Below are positions 6,131 to 13,934 of a DNA stretch of 29,643 nt, piece after piece. The notes beneath the pieces were generated by a model. That model had not been told where the DNA came from and did no database searches. It saw only the letters and a program-made list of their open reading frames with translations. The DNA is from Pseudomonadota bacterium (GTDB lineage Bacteria; Pseudomonadota; Alphaproteobacteria; Sphingomonadales; Sphingomonadaceae). The translations under genes and the position numbers were made by a program. How positions within the stretch are numbered: the first letter of the stretch is position 1; each line of letters starts with the position of its first letter. Location of the stretch: the NCBI GenBank assembly GCA_023413015.1, contig JAEZQR010000138.1, positions 1 through 29,643 on the forward strand, read 5' to 3'.

Positions 6131-7996
6131 ATGGTTGGTATTCGCAAGGGCGGACGGGAGCTGCTGTCGGTTTCTTTGATAGCTATTGCGGCCGCCAATC
6201 TGGTCCTGCCGGAAACAGCTTATCATTTTGACAGCGGCCGAGCATCTGCTGCGACACTCAATACTGGTTTCAAGCGGCTCGGCGTTTGGTCGATCCGAGT
6301 CGATGAAGTCCGAACCGCGGTACAGTCCGGCAAGCCTACCACTATAGTTTTCTTTACAGCCAGGAATGAAGCTACAAGCAGCCAAGTGCTTCACTACGGT
6401 TGGCTTGGAGCGACCCTGAGAGCGCCATCAAGTTCGACCCAGAGCAAATACATCAACAACCGCTATGAGGCGAAACCTGGAGCAGAAGTGCGGGCATTCG
6501 TTGAATTTGAAATCGACCCGCGGCGTGTGCCTGAAGGATCCTCAATTGTTTTCAGTCAGCGAAGTTTTGTAGCTACGCCTTCAATTAAGGGTGCTGCTCC
6601 CAGCAGTGCCGAATTTAAGTTGCCAGCTATTAATATGGGTGCTGGAACACCTGCATCTGCACCTGCACCTGCACCTGCACCTGCACCTGCACCTGCACCT
6701 GCACCTGCACCTGCACCTGCACCTGCACCTGCACCTGCACCTGCACCTGCACCTGCACCTGCACCTGCACCTGATCCGGCATTTAAGCTAGTAGGGTCCT
6801 GGCTAGTTCGGTTCGACGGTGTTGAATATGGCAAGAGCACTAATCGGAACGTTGTCGTTACCGCGACCATACGCAACAACTTGGGGCAGAGCCGGACGTT
6901 CGACGAGCGGATCGGCTACAGCCTGCTTAATGGCCGCGATAACTTCCGGCGTGAGCCGGCACAGGTAATCTTTCCGACCGGCTACTCCGCATCGATGCCA
7001 CCGGGCGGAAGCCTGCGGCTGAAATTCGTCTATGACGTCGGAAGCGTTGAGCAGCAGCAAGACATCCATTCATGGACGTTCATTGAGCGTGTGCCGATGC
7101 CGGGGGCGCAAGGTGATTATAGACATGTCGCGAGCCAAGAGTTCTCACTACCGCCGCTGAGTGACGCGGGTCCAACAACGCCGACGCCAGCCCCTTCGCC
7201 ATCGACAGGAAACGGCGGCTTTCTCGGCGGAACAGATGCCTATCTTCAGCTTCGGCTCGACACGGTGCGTCGGACGGAGCAGGGCTTCGCGGTAAGTCTG
7301 ACGGCGCGTAACGTGACGGATCAGCGCCGTGGGCTGCAATACAACGAGAACCCCGTATCGGTCTTGGGAACCGACGGCATCGATTATCCCAGCGACGGCA
7401 ACTATTACGGCCGCGACGCATCCGAGATGCTGAACGCAACTGTATGGCTTGAAAAGGGAGAGGAAGCGCCGATCACTTATGTGTTCCCGCGCCTGCCCTC
7501 GAACGTACCCCCCACGCGATTGCTGGTGCGTCTTAACAAAAACACCAACAACATGGTTGCGGAGTTTGACCTTAATCGTGGTGGTTCAACCGCTATGCCG
7601 GCCCCCTCACCGCAGCCTGCGGCGAGCGGCAGTACTGGATTTCAGGGCGGCACAGACGCTTATTTCCAGCTTCGCTTAGACGCAGCCAGGCGTATTGGGC
7701 CGGGCGTGGCGGTGACGTTCACCGCGCGCAACGAGGCCGATCAGCGCCGTGGGCTGCAGTATAACGAGAACAGGTTCTCGCTACTGGGATCGGATGGCGT
7801 CGAGTACCGCACCGACGGCAATTATTACGGCCCCTCGGCGTCGGAGCTTCTGAACGCGACGGTCTGGCTAGAGAAGGGCCAAGAAGCTCCGATCACCTAC
7901 CTGTTCCCGATGCCGAGCAGCGTTACCCCGAGTCGAGTGCGGGTGCGCGGTCCGGGGCAGGCTGTGATCGCTGAGTTCAACGTTCCAGCGAACTAG
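6131..7996 (+). CDS. Exported multidomain protein: four beta-sandwich-like repeats and a long Ala-Pro linker
   Basis: The protein has 621 residues and an SD-like GGGAGAG upstream. A signal peptide (RKGGRELLSVSLIAIAAANLVL) is followed by four related modules. Modules A (about 47-170) and A' (about 217-345) both start F-K-x-x-G-x-W and have an I/V-x-x-T-A-x-x-R-N-like strand. Modules B (about 365-485) and B' (about 504-621) are close copies, both with LTARN/FTARN and DQRRGLQYNEN. The pattern suggests Ig-like sandwiches of the DUF4352 type, but this is inference. Between A and A' lies a pure Ala-Pro linker; shorter Pro-rich linkers precede B and B'. Modules probably bind or bridge something in the periplasm or at the surface. 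The first 700 bases are lower in GC than the window, suggesting transfer or recent assembly. Confidence 0.75.
   Translation: MVGIRKGGRELLSVSLIAIAAANLVLPETAYHFDSGRASAATLNTGFKRLGVWSIRVDEVRTAVQSGKPTTIVFFTARNEATSSQVLHYGWLGATLRAPSSSTQSKYINNRYEAKPGAEVRAFVEFEIDPRRVPEGSSIVFSQRSFVATPSIKGAAPSSAEFKLPAINMGAGTPASAPAPAPAPAPAPAPAPAPAPAPAPAPAPAPAPAPAPAPDPAFKLVGSWLVRFDGVEYGKSTNRNVVVTATIRNNLGQSRTFDERIGYSLLNGRDNFRREPAQVIFPTGYSASMPPGGSLRLKFVYDVGSVEQQQDIHSWTFIERVPMPGAQGDYRHVASQEFSLPPLSDAGPTTPTPAPSPSTGNGGFLGGTDAYLQLRLDTVRRTEQGFAVSLTARNVTDQRRGLQYNENPVSVLGTDGIDYPSDGNYYGRDASEMLNATVWLEKGEEAPITYVFPRLPSNVPPTRLLVRLNKNTNNMVAEFDLNRGGSTAMPAPSPQPAASGSTGFQGGTDAYFQLRLDAARRIGPGVAVTFTARNEADQRRGLQYNENRFSLLGSDGVEYRTDGNYYGPSASELLNATVWLEKGQEAPITYLFPMPSSVTPSRVRVRGPGQAVIAEFNVPAN
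6653..6772 (+). repeat. Hexanucleotide microsatellite GCACCT: 19 perfect copies plus one variant
   Basis: GCACCT is repeated 19 times without a change from 6659 to 6772, preceded by one GCATCT copy at 6653-6658. It is in frame and encodes (Ala-Pro)19 after Ala-Ser. Because the unit is 6 bp, slippage changes linker length by two residues and never shifts the frame. Perfect identity at synonymous sites points to recent expansion. Confidence 0.97.
7221..7993 (+). repeat. Diverged tandem duplication with 420-bp period inside the exported protein gene
   Basis: Bases from 7221 match those from 7641 in register with a 420-bp offset. For example TCAGCGCCGTGGGCTGCA occurs at 7321 and 7741. The copies encode modules B and B', similar along their whole length. 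Synonymous differences show the duplication is older than the hexamer expansion. Confidence 0.9.
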
Positions 7997-8038
7997 CCTT
8001 GGTCGCACGACCGCCATCGAGAAGCGGCGGCCGGCGCT

Positions 8039-8470
8039 TCAAGCGATTGCGTCAAATGCTGCGCGGAGGGCGGGCGGCAGCGGGGCGGGACGTCGGGTTT
8101 CACGATCGACATAGACGTGGATGAAGAAGCCTTCGGCCGCCGCCTCGTCGCTGCCCTTGCCGAACAGGCCGATCTCGTAGCGGACGCTCGACGTGCCGAT
8201 GTGCGCGACGCGGATGCCGGCTTCGACCGCCTCCGGGAAGGCGAGCGCGCGGGCGTAGCGGCAGCCGGTCTCGACCACGAGGCCGATCACCTCGCCATCG
8301 TGGATGTCGAGCGCGCCGACTTCGATCAGATAGGCGTTCACCGCCGTGTCGAACCACGAATAATAGACCACGTTGTTGACGTGGCCGTAGATGTCGTTGT
8401 CCGACCAACGTGTCGGGATATCCCGGAACTGCCTGTAAGCGCCGCGGGGGCGAAAGGGCTCGCGCGCCAT
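8039..8470 (-). CDS. Hotdog-fold acyl-CoA thioesterase (4HBT/YbgC-like)
   Basis: The protein has 143 residues, the usual length for a single hotdog domain. The signature TRWSDNDIYGHVNNVVYYSWFDT lies near residues 20-42. Asp26 takes the place of the catalytic Asp of 4-hydroxybenzoyl-CoA thioesterase, and GHVNN is the conserved loop at the start of the long helix. It should hydrolyse an acyl- or aryl-CoA in the cytosol; the substrate cannot be read from sequence. Its ATG overlaps the stop of the upstream alcohol dehydrogenase gene by one base (TGATG), so the two are co-transcribed and translationally coupled. It is convergent with the Ala-Pro repeat gene. Confidence 0.88.
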   Translation of the reverse strand: MAREPFRPRGAYRQFRDIPTRWSDNDIYGHVNNVVYYSWFDTAVNAYLIEVGALDIHDGEVIGLVVETGCRYARALAFPEAVEAGIRVAHIGTSSVRYEIGLFGKGSDEAAAEGFFIHVYVDRETRRPAPLPPALRAAFDAIA

Positions 8471-9618
8471 CAGAGCGCCGCCTCATAGAGCGTGCGGGCG
8501 TGATGCTGCTCGATCGGACAAGGGTTATTCACCAGCAGGCGCTGCTGCTTCATCGCTTCGGAGGCGAGCAGATCGAGATGGCTGGCCTCGACGCCGACGG
8601 CGCGCAGCCGGTTCGGCAGGCCGCAGTCGGCGGCGATCGAGGACAGCGCCTCGACAAGACCCTGTGCCTGGCCCTGACGGCCGAGACTGGCGAGCTTCGG
8701 ATCGACCAGCGGGCCGAGCTCGGCATAGAGGCCCATCGCCGCGCCCATGTTGTGGCCCAGCACATGCGGCAGCATCAGCGCGTTCGACAAGCCATGCGGA
8801 ACATGGAAGTGGCCGCCGAGCGGATAGGCGAGCGCGTGGACGCCGGCGACCGGCGCATTGGCGAAGGCGACGCCGGCCAGATAGGCGCCGAGCAGCATCG
8901 ACCCGCGGGCTTCGGTATTGCCGCCATCCCTTACGGCGGTGCGGATATTGGCCGACAGCAGGCGCAGTGCCTCCTTCGCCAAGGCATCCGAGATCGGGTT
9001 CTTGAGGCGAAGCGACGTATAGGCCTCGATCGCGTGCACCATCGCATCGACGCCGGTCGCGGCGGTCACGTGCGGCGGCAGGCCGTAGGTGAGCGTCGGG
9101 TCGAGCACGGCCCAGTCGGCGTAGAGCGCGGCGGCGTTGACGCCCTTCTTCTCGGTGGCGCCGACGGTGATGACCGAGATCGGCGTCGCCTCCGAGCCGG
9201 TGCCGGCGGTGGTGGGGACGAGGACGAGCGGCAGACCCTGGCCTTTCGCCTGCTCGACGCCGTAGATGCTATCCAGGTCGTCGCCCGAGCCGAGCAGGTA
9301 GGCGGCAACCTTGGCGACGTCCATCGGCGAGCCGCCGCCGAAGCCGATGACCGCCTGCACGCCGGCGTCACGGCCAGCCTCGATCGCGGCAAGCACGGTA
9401 GCGGCCGAAGGGTCGGCTTCAACGGCGTCGAAGACGGTGACGTGACGGCCCGCGGCTTCGAGGCCGGCTAGCGCGGTGTCGACGAGACCGAGGCCACGCA
9501 CGCCAGCGTCGGTGACGAACAGCACGGCGTCGGCTACGACCAGTTCGGCGATGGTGGCGGCGGCGCCGGGCGCGGAACGCAACCTCGGGCCGTAGTTGAA
9601 GTTGAATGCGGTGGTCAT
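8470..9618 (-). CDS. Iron-containing (group III) alcohol dehydrogenase
   Basis: The protein has 382 residues, full length for the Fe-ADH family. The N-terminal Rossmann-like domain has the nucleotide loop GGGSPMD at 94-100 and VPTTAGTGSEATP near 135-148. The helical C-terminal domain carries the metal site: Asp and His in TGVDAMVHAIEAYTS (about 190-197), then His in GVHALAYPLGGHFHVPHGLSNA (about 260-280). It should oxidise or reduce an alcohol/aldehyde pair with NAD(P)(H), with Fe2+ bound. Substrates in this family vary widely. It is the first gene of a two-gene operon with the thioesterase, suggesting a shared catabolic or detoxifying step, but no specific pathway follows. It is divergent from the OsmC-like gene across 67 bp. 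Confidence 0.93.
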   Translation of the reverse strand: MTTAFNFNYGPRLRSAPGAAATIAELVVADAVLFVTDAGVRGLGLVDTALAGLEAAGRHVTVFDAVEADPSAATVLAAIEAGRDAGVQAVIGFGGGSPMDVAKVAAYLLGSGDDLDSIYGVEQAKGQGLPLVLVPTTAGTGSEATPISVITVGATEKKGVNAAALYADWAVLDPTLTYGLPPHVTAATGVDAMVHAIEAYTSLRLKNPISDALAKEALRLLSANIRTAVRDGGNTEARGSMLLGAYLAGVAFANAPVAGVHALAYPLGGHFHVPHGLSNALMLPHVLGHNMGAAMGLYAELGPLVDPKLASLGRQGQAQGLVEALSSIAADCGLPNRLRAVGVEASHLDLLASEAMKQQRLLVNNPCPIEQHHARTLYEAAL

Positions 9619-9685
9619 GCCGGATTTCTACACGGCGGCAGGGCCGACGCGAAGCTGACGTTTCCGGCAAAAGAGGAGATGACAC

Positions 9686-10108
9686 ATGATCCGCAAGGCG
9701 AGCGCCGTGTGGCGCGGCACCGGACGGGACGGCGATGGCGATCTGACGAGCGCTTCCGGCGTGCTGTCGTCGACGCCCTATTCGTTCAAGACGCGGTTCG
9801 AGGACGAGCCGGGCACCAACCCGGAGGAGTTGATCGCGGCGGCGCACGCCGGCTGCTTCACCATGGCGCTCGCCTTCCAGTTGCAGGGTGCCGGCTTCAC
9901 GCCGACCGAGCTGCGCACGCAGGCAGCAGTTCACCTCGATCCCGAAGGGCAGGGCTTCAAGATCAGCCGGTCGGCGCTGACGGTGGAGGCGAACGTGCCA
10001 GGCATCGATGCGGCGAAGTTCGAGGAACTGGCACGCAACGCTGAAAAGAATTGTCCGGTGTCGAAGGTGCTGAACGCCGAGATCACGATGGACTTCAAGC
10101 TGGCCTGA
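9686..10108 (+). CDS. OsmC-family peroxidase-like protein
   Basis: The protein has 140 residues, full length for OsmC/Ohr proteins. The redox pair is visible: Cys57 in AAAHAGCFTMAL and Cys123 in NCPVSKVL. The N-terminal WRGTGRDGDGDLTS and GTNPEELIAAAHAGC fit the OsmC subgroup better than Ohr. It should reduce organic hydroperoxides in the cytosol using the two thiols. The start has AGGAG about 8 nt upstream (AAAAGAGGAGATGACACATG). No EcfG motif is seen in the 67-bp gap to the divergent Fe-ADH gene. Der follows on the same strand after a small hairpin. Confidence 0.92.
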   Translation: MIRKASAVWRGTGRDGDGDLTSASGVLSSTPYSFKTRFEDEPGTNPEELIAAAHAGCFTMALAFQLQGAGFTPTELRTQAAVHLDPEGQGFKISRSALTVEANVPGIDAAKFEELARNAEKNCPVSKVLNAEITMDFKLA

Positions 10109-10115
10109 AGCGCCG

Positions 10116-10134
10116 CCTTTCCTTTGCGGAAGGG
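10116..10134 (+). terminator. Small hairpin between osmC-like gene and der
   Basis: CCTTTCC (10116-10122) pairs with GGAAGGG (10128-10134), with one G-U pair and a 5-nt loop. It has no following U-tract. It would sequester the SD-like GGAAGGG just before ATG 10137, another reason to prefer the later der start at 10161. Confidence 0.3.
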
Positions 10135-10160
10135 TCATGTGGGCTGCTAAGGCCACCCGC

Positions 10161-11537
10161 ATGAACGCTCGTATCCCTACCGTCGTGATCATCGGACGGC
10201 CGAACGTCGGCAAGTCGACGCTATTCAACCGGCTTGTCGGAAAGCGTCTCGCCCTCGTCGACGACACGCCCGGCGTGACGCGCGACCGGCGCGAGGGCGA
10301 CGCGACGCTGTTCGACCTGAACTTCCGCATCGTCGACACGGCGGGGCTGGAGGAGGAGGCGCCGGAGTCGCTCGCCGGGCGCATGCGTGCACAGACCGAA
10401 GCGGCGATCGACACCGCCGACGTGGCGTTGATGGTGATCGACGCGCGCGCGGGCCTCACCCCGCTCGACCGGCATTTCGCGCAGTGGCTGCGCGGACAGG
10501 ATACGCCGGTGGTGCTGATCGCCAACAAGGCCGAGGGCAAGGCGGGTCAGGGCGGCCTGTTCGAAAGCTTCGAGCTGGGCCTGGGCGATCCGGTGCCGCT
10601 GTCCGCCGAGCATGGCGAGGGCTTGGCCGACCTCTACGACGCGCTGCGGCCGCTGCTCGATCCGCTGATGCCGGCGCCCGATGATGAGATGCCAGAGGAG
10701 AGTGAGGAGGAGCGCGACGCGCGCCTCGCTGCCGAGCCGCTGAAGCTGGCGATCGTCGGGCGGCCGAACGCCGGCAAGTCGACGCTGATCAACACGCTGC
10801 TGAAGGAGGACCGGCTCGTAACCGGCCCTGAGGCGGGCATCACGCGCGATTCGATCGCGATCGACTGGGAGTGGCAGGGCCGGCGCGTTCGTCTGATCGA
10901 TACCGCCGGTCTGCGGCGCAAGGCCAAGGTTGTCGAGAAGCTTGAGAAGCTATCGGCGGCCGATACCAAGCATGCAGTCGACTTCGCCGAGGTCGTCGTG
11001 CTGCTGCTCGATGCCAAGCTCGGGCTGGAGGCGCAGGACCTGCGCATCGCCGACATGGTGCTGCAGGAAGGCCGTGCGCTGATCGTCGCGCTCAACAAGT
11101 GGGACGCGGCCGAGGATCAGTCGCGGCTGTTCCAGGGCGTGCGCAAGGCGCTCGACGAGGGGCTGGCGCAGATCAAGGGCGTGCCGTTGCTCGCGGTGTC
11201 CGGGCTGACCGGCAAGGGGCTGGACACGCTGCTGAAGGCGGCGTTCGAGGCGCGCGAAGGGTGGAGCCGCCGTGTCGGCACCTCGGCCCTGAACCGCTGG
11301 TTCGAGGCCGCGATCGAGCGCAACCCGCCGCCCGCGCCCGGCGGCAAGCGCATCAAGCTGCGTTACATCACGCAGGCAAATACGCGCCCGCCGAGCTTCG
11401 TCATCTTCGGCAACCGCCTAGACGATCTGCCCGAGAGCTACCGGCGCTACCTCGTGAACTCGCTCCGCGACGAAGTAGGGTTCGAGGGCGTGCCGATCCG
11501 GCTGAACCTGCGCAGCCGCAAGAACCCCTTCGACTGA
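10161..11537 (+). CDS. der: Ribosome biogenesis GTPase Der (EngA)
   Basis: Der binds the 50S subunit and is needed for its assembly. The protein has 458 residues from ATG 10161; the alternative ATG at 10137 adds MWAAKATR, has its SD only 2-3 nt away and is unlike family N-termini. There are two tandem GTPase domains. The first has GRPNVGKS at 12-19, DTPGVTRDR, DTAGL and NKAE; the last residue departs from the NKxD rule, which I believe is common in alphaproteobacterial Der. The second has GRPNAGKS at about 200-207, GITRDS, DTAGLRR and a canonical NKWD. An acidic linker (PDDEMPEESEEERDA) separates them. The C-terminal KH-like domain ends LRSRKNPFD. Confidence 0.97.
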   Translation: MNARIPTVVIIGRPNVGKSTLFNRLVGKRLALVDDTPGVTRDRREGDATLFDLNFRIVDTAGLEEEAPESLAGRMRAQTEAAIDTADVALMVIDARAGLTPLDRHFAQWLRGQDTPVVLIANKAEGKAGQGGLFESFELGLGDPVPLSAEHGEGLADLYDALRPLLDPLMPAPDDEMPEESEEERDARLAAEPLKLAIVGRPNAGKSTLINTLLKEDRLVTGPEAGITRDSIAIDWEWQGRRVRLIDTAGLRRKAKVVEKLEKLSAADTKHAVDFAEVVVLLLDAKLGLEAQDLRIADMVLQEGRALIVALNKWDAAEDQSRLFQGVRKALDEGLAQIKGVPLLAVSGLTGKGLDTLLKAAFEAREGWSRRVGTSALNRWFEAAIERNPPPAPGGKRIKLRYITQANTRPPSFVIFGNRLDDLPESYRRYLVNSLRDEVGFEGVPIRLNLRSRKNPFD

Positions 11538-11538
11538 G

Positions 11539-11721
11539 CTAGCCGTCGCCGTCGCGCTTCGCGCCGTCGAGCAGGCGGCTGGCGCGTTCGGCCTCACGCG
11601 CGCTCGCCTCGCGCTCGGCCTTGGTACGGCCGTGCTGGAGACGATTGGCGTCGGCTCGGGCCTTGGCGGCGTCGCGGTCACGCGCCTTGCGGGCGCGTCG
11701 GAGGTTGATGATCTCGGCCAT
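11539..11721 (-). CDS. DUF4169-family small protein
   Basis: The protein has 60 residues: MAEIINLRRARKARDRD, then repeated Ala/Arg/Glu-rich helix containing HGRTKAEREASAREAERASRLLDGAKRD. This matches the short alphaproteobacterial DUF4169 family, a single highly charged predicted helix of unknown function. It starts 8 bases after the stop of the propeller regulator gene, and its likely SD (AGG in TAGGCAGCCGCATG) overlaps that stop. It is probably in the same transcript, and is convergent with der. Confidence 0.75.
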   Translation of the reverse strand: MAEIINLRRARKARDRDAAKARADANRLQHGRTKAEREASAREAERASRLLDGAKRDGDG

Positions 11722-11729
11722 GCGGCTGC

Positions 11730-13844
11730 CTATTCCGGTTTGAGTTCCAGAAGCAGGAGGTCGGATTCCTCATGCACAAGCTGCGGCGTGATGAGGGCGT
11801 TATCGGCCTGACGGACGGTAAAGTTGGGACGGGGCGCCGCCTTGATGCCGGAAACGAGGCGCGATGCGCCCGACCAATCGGTGAACCACAGCGCAGCCGA
11901 TGGCGTCTTCGCGTCACGAAGCCAGTAGATGCCGTCCCGCGCTGGCTCCCACGCCTCAAGGTCGGGGACGCGCAGGTTCAGGCGTCTTGGCGGGCGGTTT
12001 TCGGCCGGATCCACGATCAACAGGCGATCGTCATTCGCCGCGCGCGCATAGATCGTTCCGTCCGGCCCGCGCCGGAGGATGGCTATGTCGCGGCCGCGGG
12101 CGAGCGGAGTTGGCGTCTGCGCGTCGGGGGCGAGCCGCATCGCCTGCCAGCCGGAGGTCGTGCGCTGCGAGTAGAGGAACTCACCGGGGCGATACGTCCA
12201 GACGATGCTGCCCTTGCCTATGCCGTCCGTGGTGAGCCGGCGGAGCCGCGATCCATCGGCAGCCATGGCAAATATGTCGCTGTGGCCGCCTTTAACGCCA
12301 ACGAAGGCGATCTCGCGGCCGTCGGGCGACCAGCGCGGCGAATGGACGTAGCTGCCGCGCAAGCTGGTGAGGCGCACCGGCTCATCCTGTGGGCGCTTGA
12401 GCCAGATCTCGTTCGTCCCGCTGATATCGGAGCCGTAGACAAGGCTGCCGTCGGGGGCGGCATTGGGGTCCCAGTCCATGCCCGAGACGCTCGTAAGCGC
12501 GATGGCCGAACCGGAGCCGGCGAGCACCCCGAGATTGGCCCGCATTCGAGAGACTTGGACCGCCAGCCGTCCTTTCCTGTCGGCTGACATCTGACCGAGC
12601 GGCAGCAGCCCGAGGCTGACGCGGCGCGGCGCGCGAACGCCATTCGGGTCCAGCGCCCAAAGGCCGAAGTCGCCACCCCGGTTGGACGAGATGAAGATCG
12701 ACTTGGAGTCCGGACTCCAGGCGAGACCCAGCGCCTTCCAGCCCTCGTTCGTGAGTGCCTGTTCCGCCCCTGTGGCCGGATCGACGACGAAGACGTCGTC
12801 GCTGCCGAGGGCAGCCGTGCGCCTGAACGCGATGCGCGTGCCGTCAGGGGAGGAAACCGGCGCCGCATCGCCGACCATGTGTGCAGGCGGTGACGTGATC
12901 GGCGCGACTGCCCCACTCGCAACATTCAGCCGGAATAAGCGCCGCGGCGCGCTGGGGCTCGATCGATCCGCGAACACCAGTTCGTCACGACCGAACCACG
13001 TCAGGGTCGTGGTTCCGCTGCTCTGGCAGCGGCCGACGATGCGTTCCAGCCCTTTCGGCGGGCTCGTGACAACGATGGCGCAGGGCTCGCCTGCAATCTG
13101 CCGGACGAATGCGAGGCGGCGGTTGTCGGGCGACCATGCCGGCGACGTTTCGTCCTCTGGTGTCGAGGTGATCGCCAGCGGCGCCGTGTCGCCGACGGTC
13201 AGGCCCCGAAGATAGATGTCGCGCGCATGCCCAGAGCCGGGACCGGCGGCATAGGCGAGCGCGTGACCGTCGGGCGGAAGCGCGGGAGCGGTTTCGACAC
13301 CGGAGTCGCGCGTGAGTGGTCGCACCTCCTGCGCCGACCAGTTGCGCGGCTGGTTCCACCAGGCTGCGGCCGCGATCGTGGCACCGATCGCCACCAGCGA
13401 GGATATGAGCACTACGGAGAGTGGCCGGCGCTTAGGCGCCGAATCGCCGGCTGTTGCGGCCCCGACCGGCATGGCATCGGTTTCGGTAGCGGACGCATCC
13501 TGCAGGACACGCAGCCGGTAACCGATCTTGGGTATGGTATCGATGACGATCGATGGTTCGACCGCGAGCGTCTTGCGCAATCGGCTGATGCTCCGGTTGA
13601 GCGCGTCCTCGCCCACGATCCGGCCACCCCAGCAGAGCTGCGAGAGGTCGTCGCGGCTCACGGCTTCGTCGAGACGGTCGTGGAGCGCGACCAGCACCTG
13701 CATGACCCGTGGCTCGAGCATCTCGGTCCTGTCGCCGAAGCTGAGTTCCAGCGTGGCCGGCGAGACCTTCAGCCCGCCGAGCCGGAAGGGCGGCTCGGCC
13801 GAGGGATCGATCGGTCGCCGATAAGGGACGAACGCTTCGTTCAT
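11730..13844 (-). CDS. Membrane-anchored winged-helix regulator with TolB/PD40-like beta-propeller
   Basis: The protein has 704 residues. Residues about 20-113 are an OmpR/CadC-type winged helix (LEPRVMQVLVALHDRLDEAVSRDDLSQLCWGGRIVGEDALNRSISRLRKTL, ending IDTIPKIGYRL). A linker leads to one membrane helix at about 142-163 (VVLISSLVAIGATIAAAAWW). The periplasmic remainder contains repeated W-S-P-D-x motifs (SPAWSPDNRRLAF, LAWSPDSKSIF, PRWSPDGREIAF) typical of TolB-like propeller blades. The architecture is like CadC/ToxR: a one-component regulator that senses in the periplasm and binds DNA without phosphorylation. It is divergent from a TonB-dependent receptor across 90 bp, so the receptor is the likely target. 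The ligand is unknown. Confidence 0.88.
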   Translation of the reverse strand: MNEAFVPYRRPIDPSAEPPFRLGGLKVSPATLELSFGDRTEMLEPRVMQVLVALHDRLDEAVSRDDLSQLCWGGRIVGEDALNRSISRLRKTLAVEPSIVIDTIPKIGYRLRVLQDASATETDAMPVGAATAGDSAPKRRPLSVVLISSLVAIGATIAAAAWWNQPRNWSAQEVRPLTRDSGVETAPALPPDGHALAYAAGPGSGHARDIYLRGLTVGDTAPLAITSTPEDETSPAWSPDNRRLAFVRQIAGEPCAIVVTSPPKGLERIVGRCQSSGTTTLTWFGRDELVFADRSSPSAPRRLFRLNVASGAVAPITSPPAHMVGDAAPVSSPDGTRIAFRRTAALGSDDVFVVDPATGAEQALTNEGWKALGLAWSPDSKSIFISSNRGGDFGLWALDPNGVRAPRRVSLGLLPLGQMSADRKGRLAVQVSRMRANLGVLAGSGSAIALTSVSGMDWDPNAAPDGSLVYGSDISGTNEIWLKRPQDEPVRLTSLRGSYVHSPRWSPDGREIAFVGVKGGHSDIFAMAADGSRLRRLTTDGIGKGSIVWTYRPGEFLYSQRTTSGWQAMRLAPDAQTPTPLARGRDIAILRRGPDGTIYARAANDDRLLIVDPAENRPPRRLNLRVPDLEAWEPARDGIYWLRDAKTPSAALWFTDWSGASRLVSGIKAAPRPNFTVRQADNALITPQLVHEESDLLLLELKPE

Positions 13845-13849
13845 GACAT

Positions 13850-13867
13850 CATCAGGATTTCATCAGG
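13850..13867. promoter_or_regulatory. Candidate operator: CATCAGG direct repeat with 11-bp period
   Basis: CATCAGG occurs at 13850-13856 and 13861-13867, separated by ATTT. OmpR-type winged helices commonly bind head-to-tail repeats about one helical turn apart. The site is 6 bases upstream of the regulator's own ATG and about 70 bases before the receptor start, fitting autoregulation or control of both. It is not experimentally known to me. Confidence 0.4.
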
Positions 13868-13922
13868 CCCCGGCCATGTAAATCGCCGCTCGATTTTGGT
13901 TCTCCGCCGCCGCCAGGGAAAT

Positions 13923-13926
13923 GGAG
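13923..13926 (+). promoter_or_regulatory. Shine-Dalgarno supporting the TTG start of the receptor gene
   Basis: GGAG lies 8 nt before TTG 13935. No ATG or GTG in this frame nearby would give a signal peptide with a basic n-region; the next ATG, at 13968, cuts the n-region off. Confidence 0.5.
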
Positions 13927-13934
13927 TAACGGAA

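Noticed and set aside
8410..9471. Long plus-strand frame opposite the iron alcohol dehydrogenase.
   Set aside because: It is the antisense shadow of a clear enzyme and is Arg/Gly/Asp-rich with no domain.
13227..13934. Upstream extension of the receptor frame by 236 codons.
   Set aside because: It is antisense to the winged-helix regulator, and the signal peptide begins only at TTG 13935.
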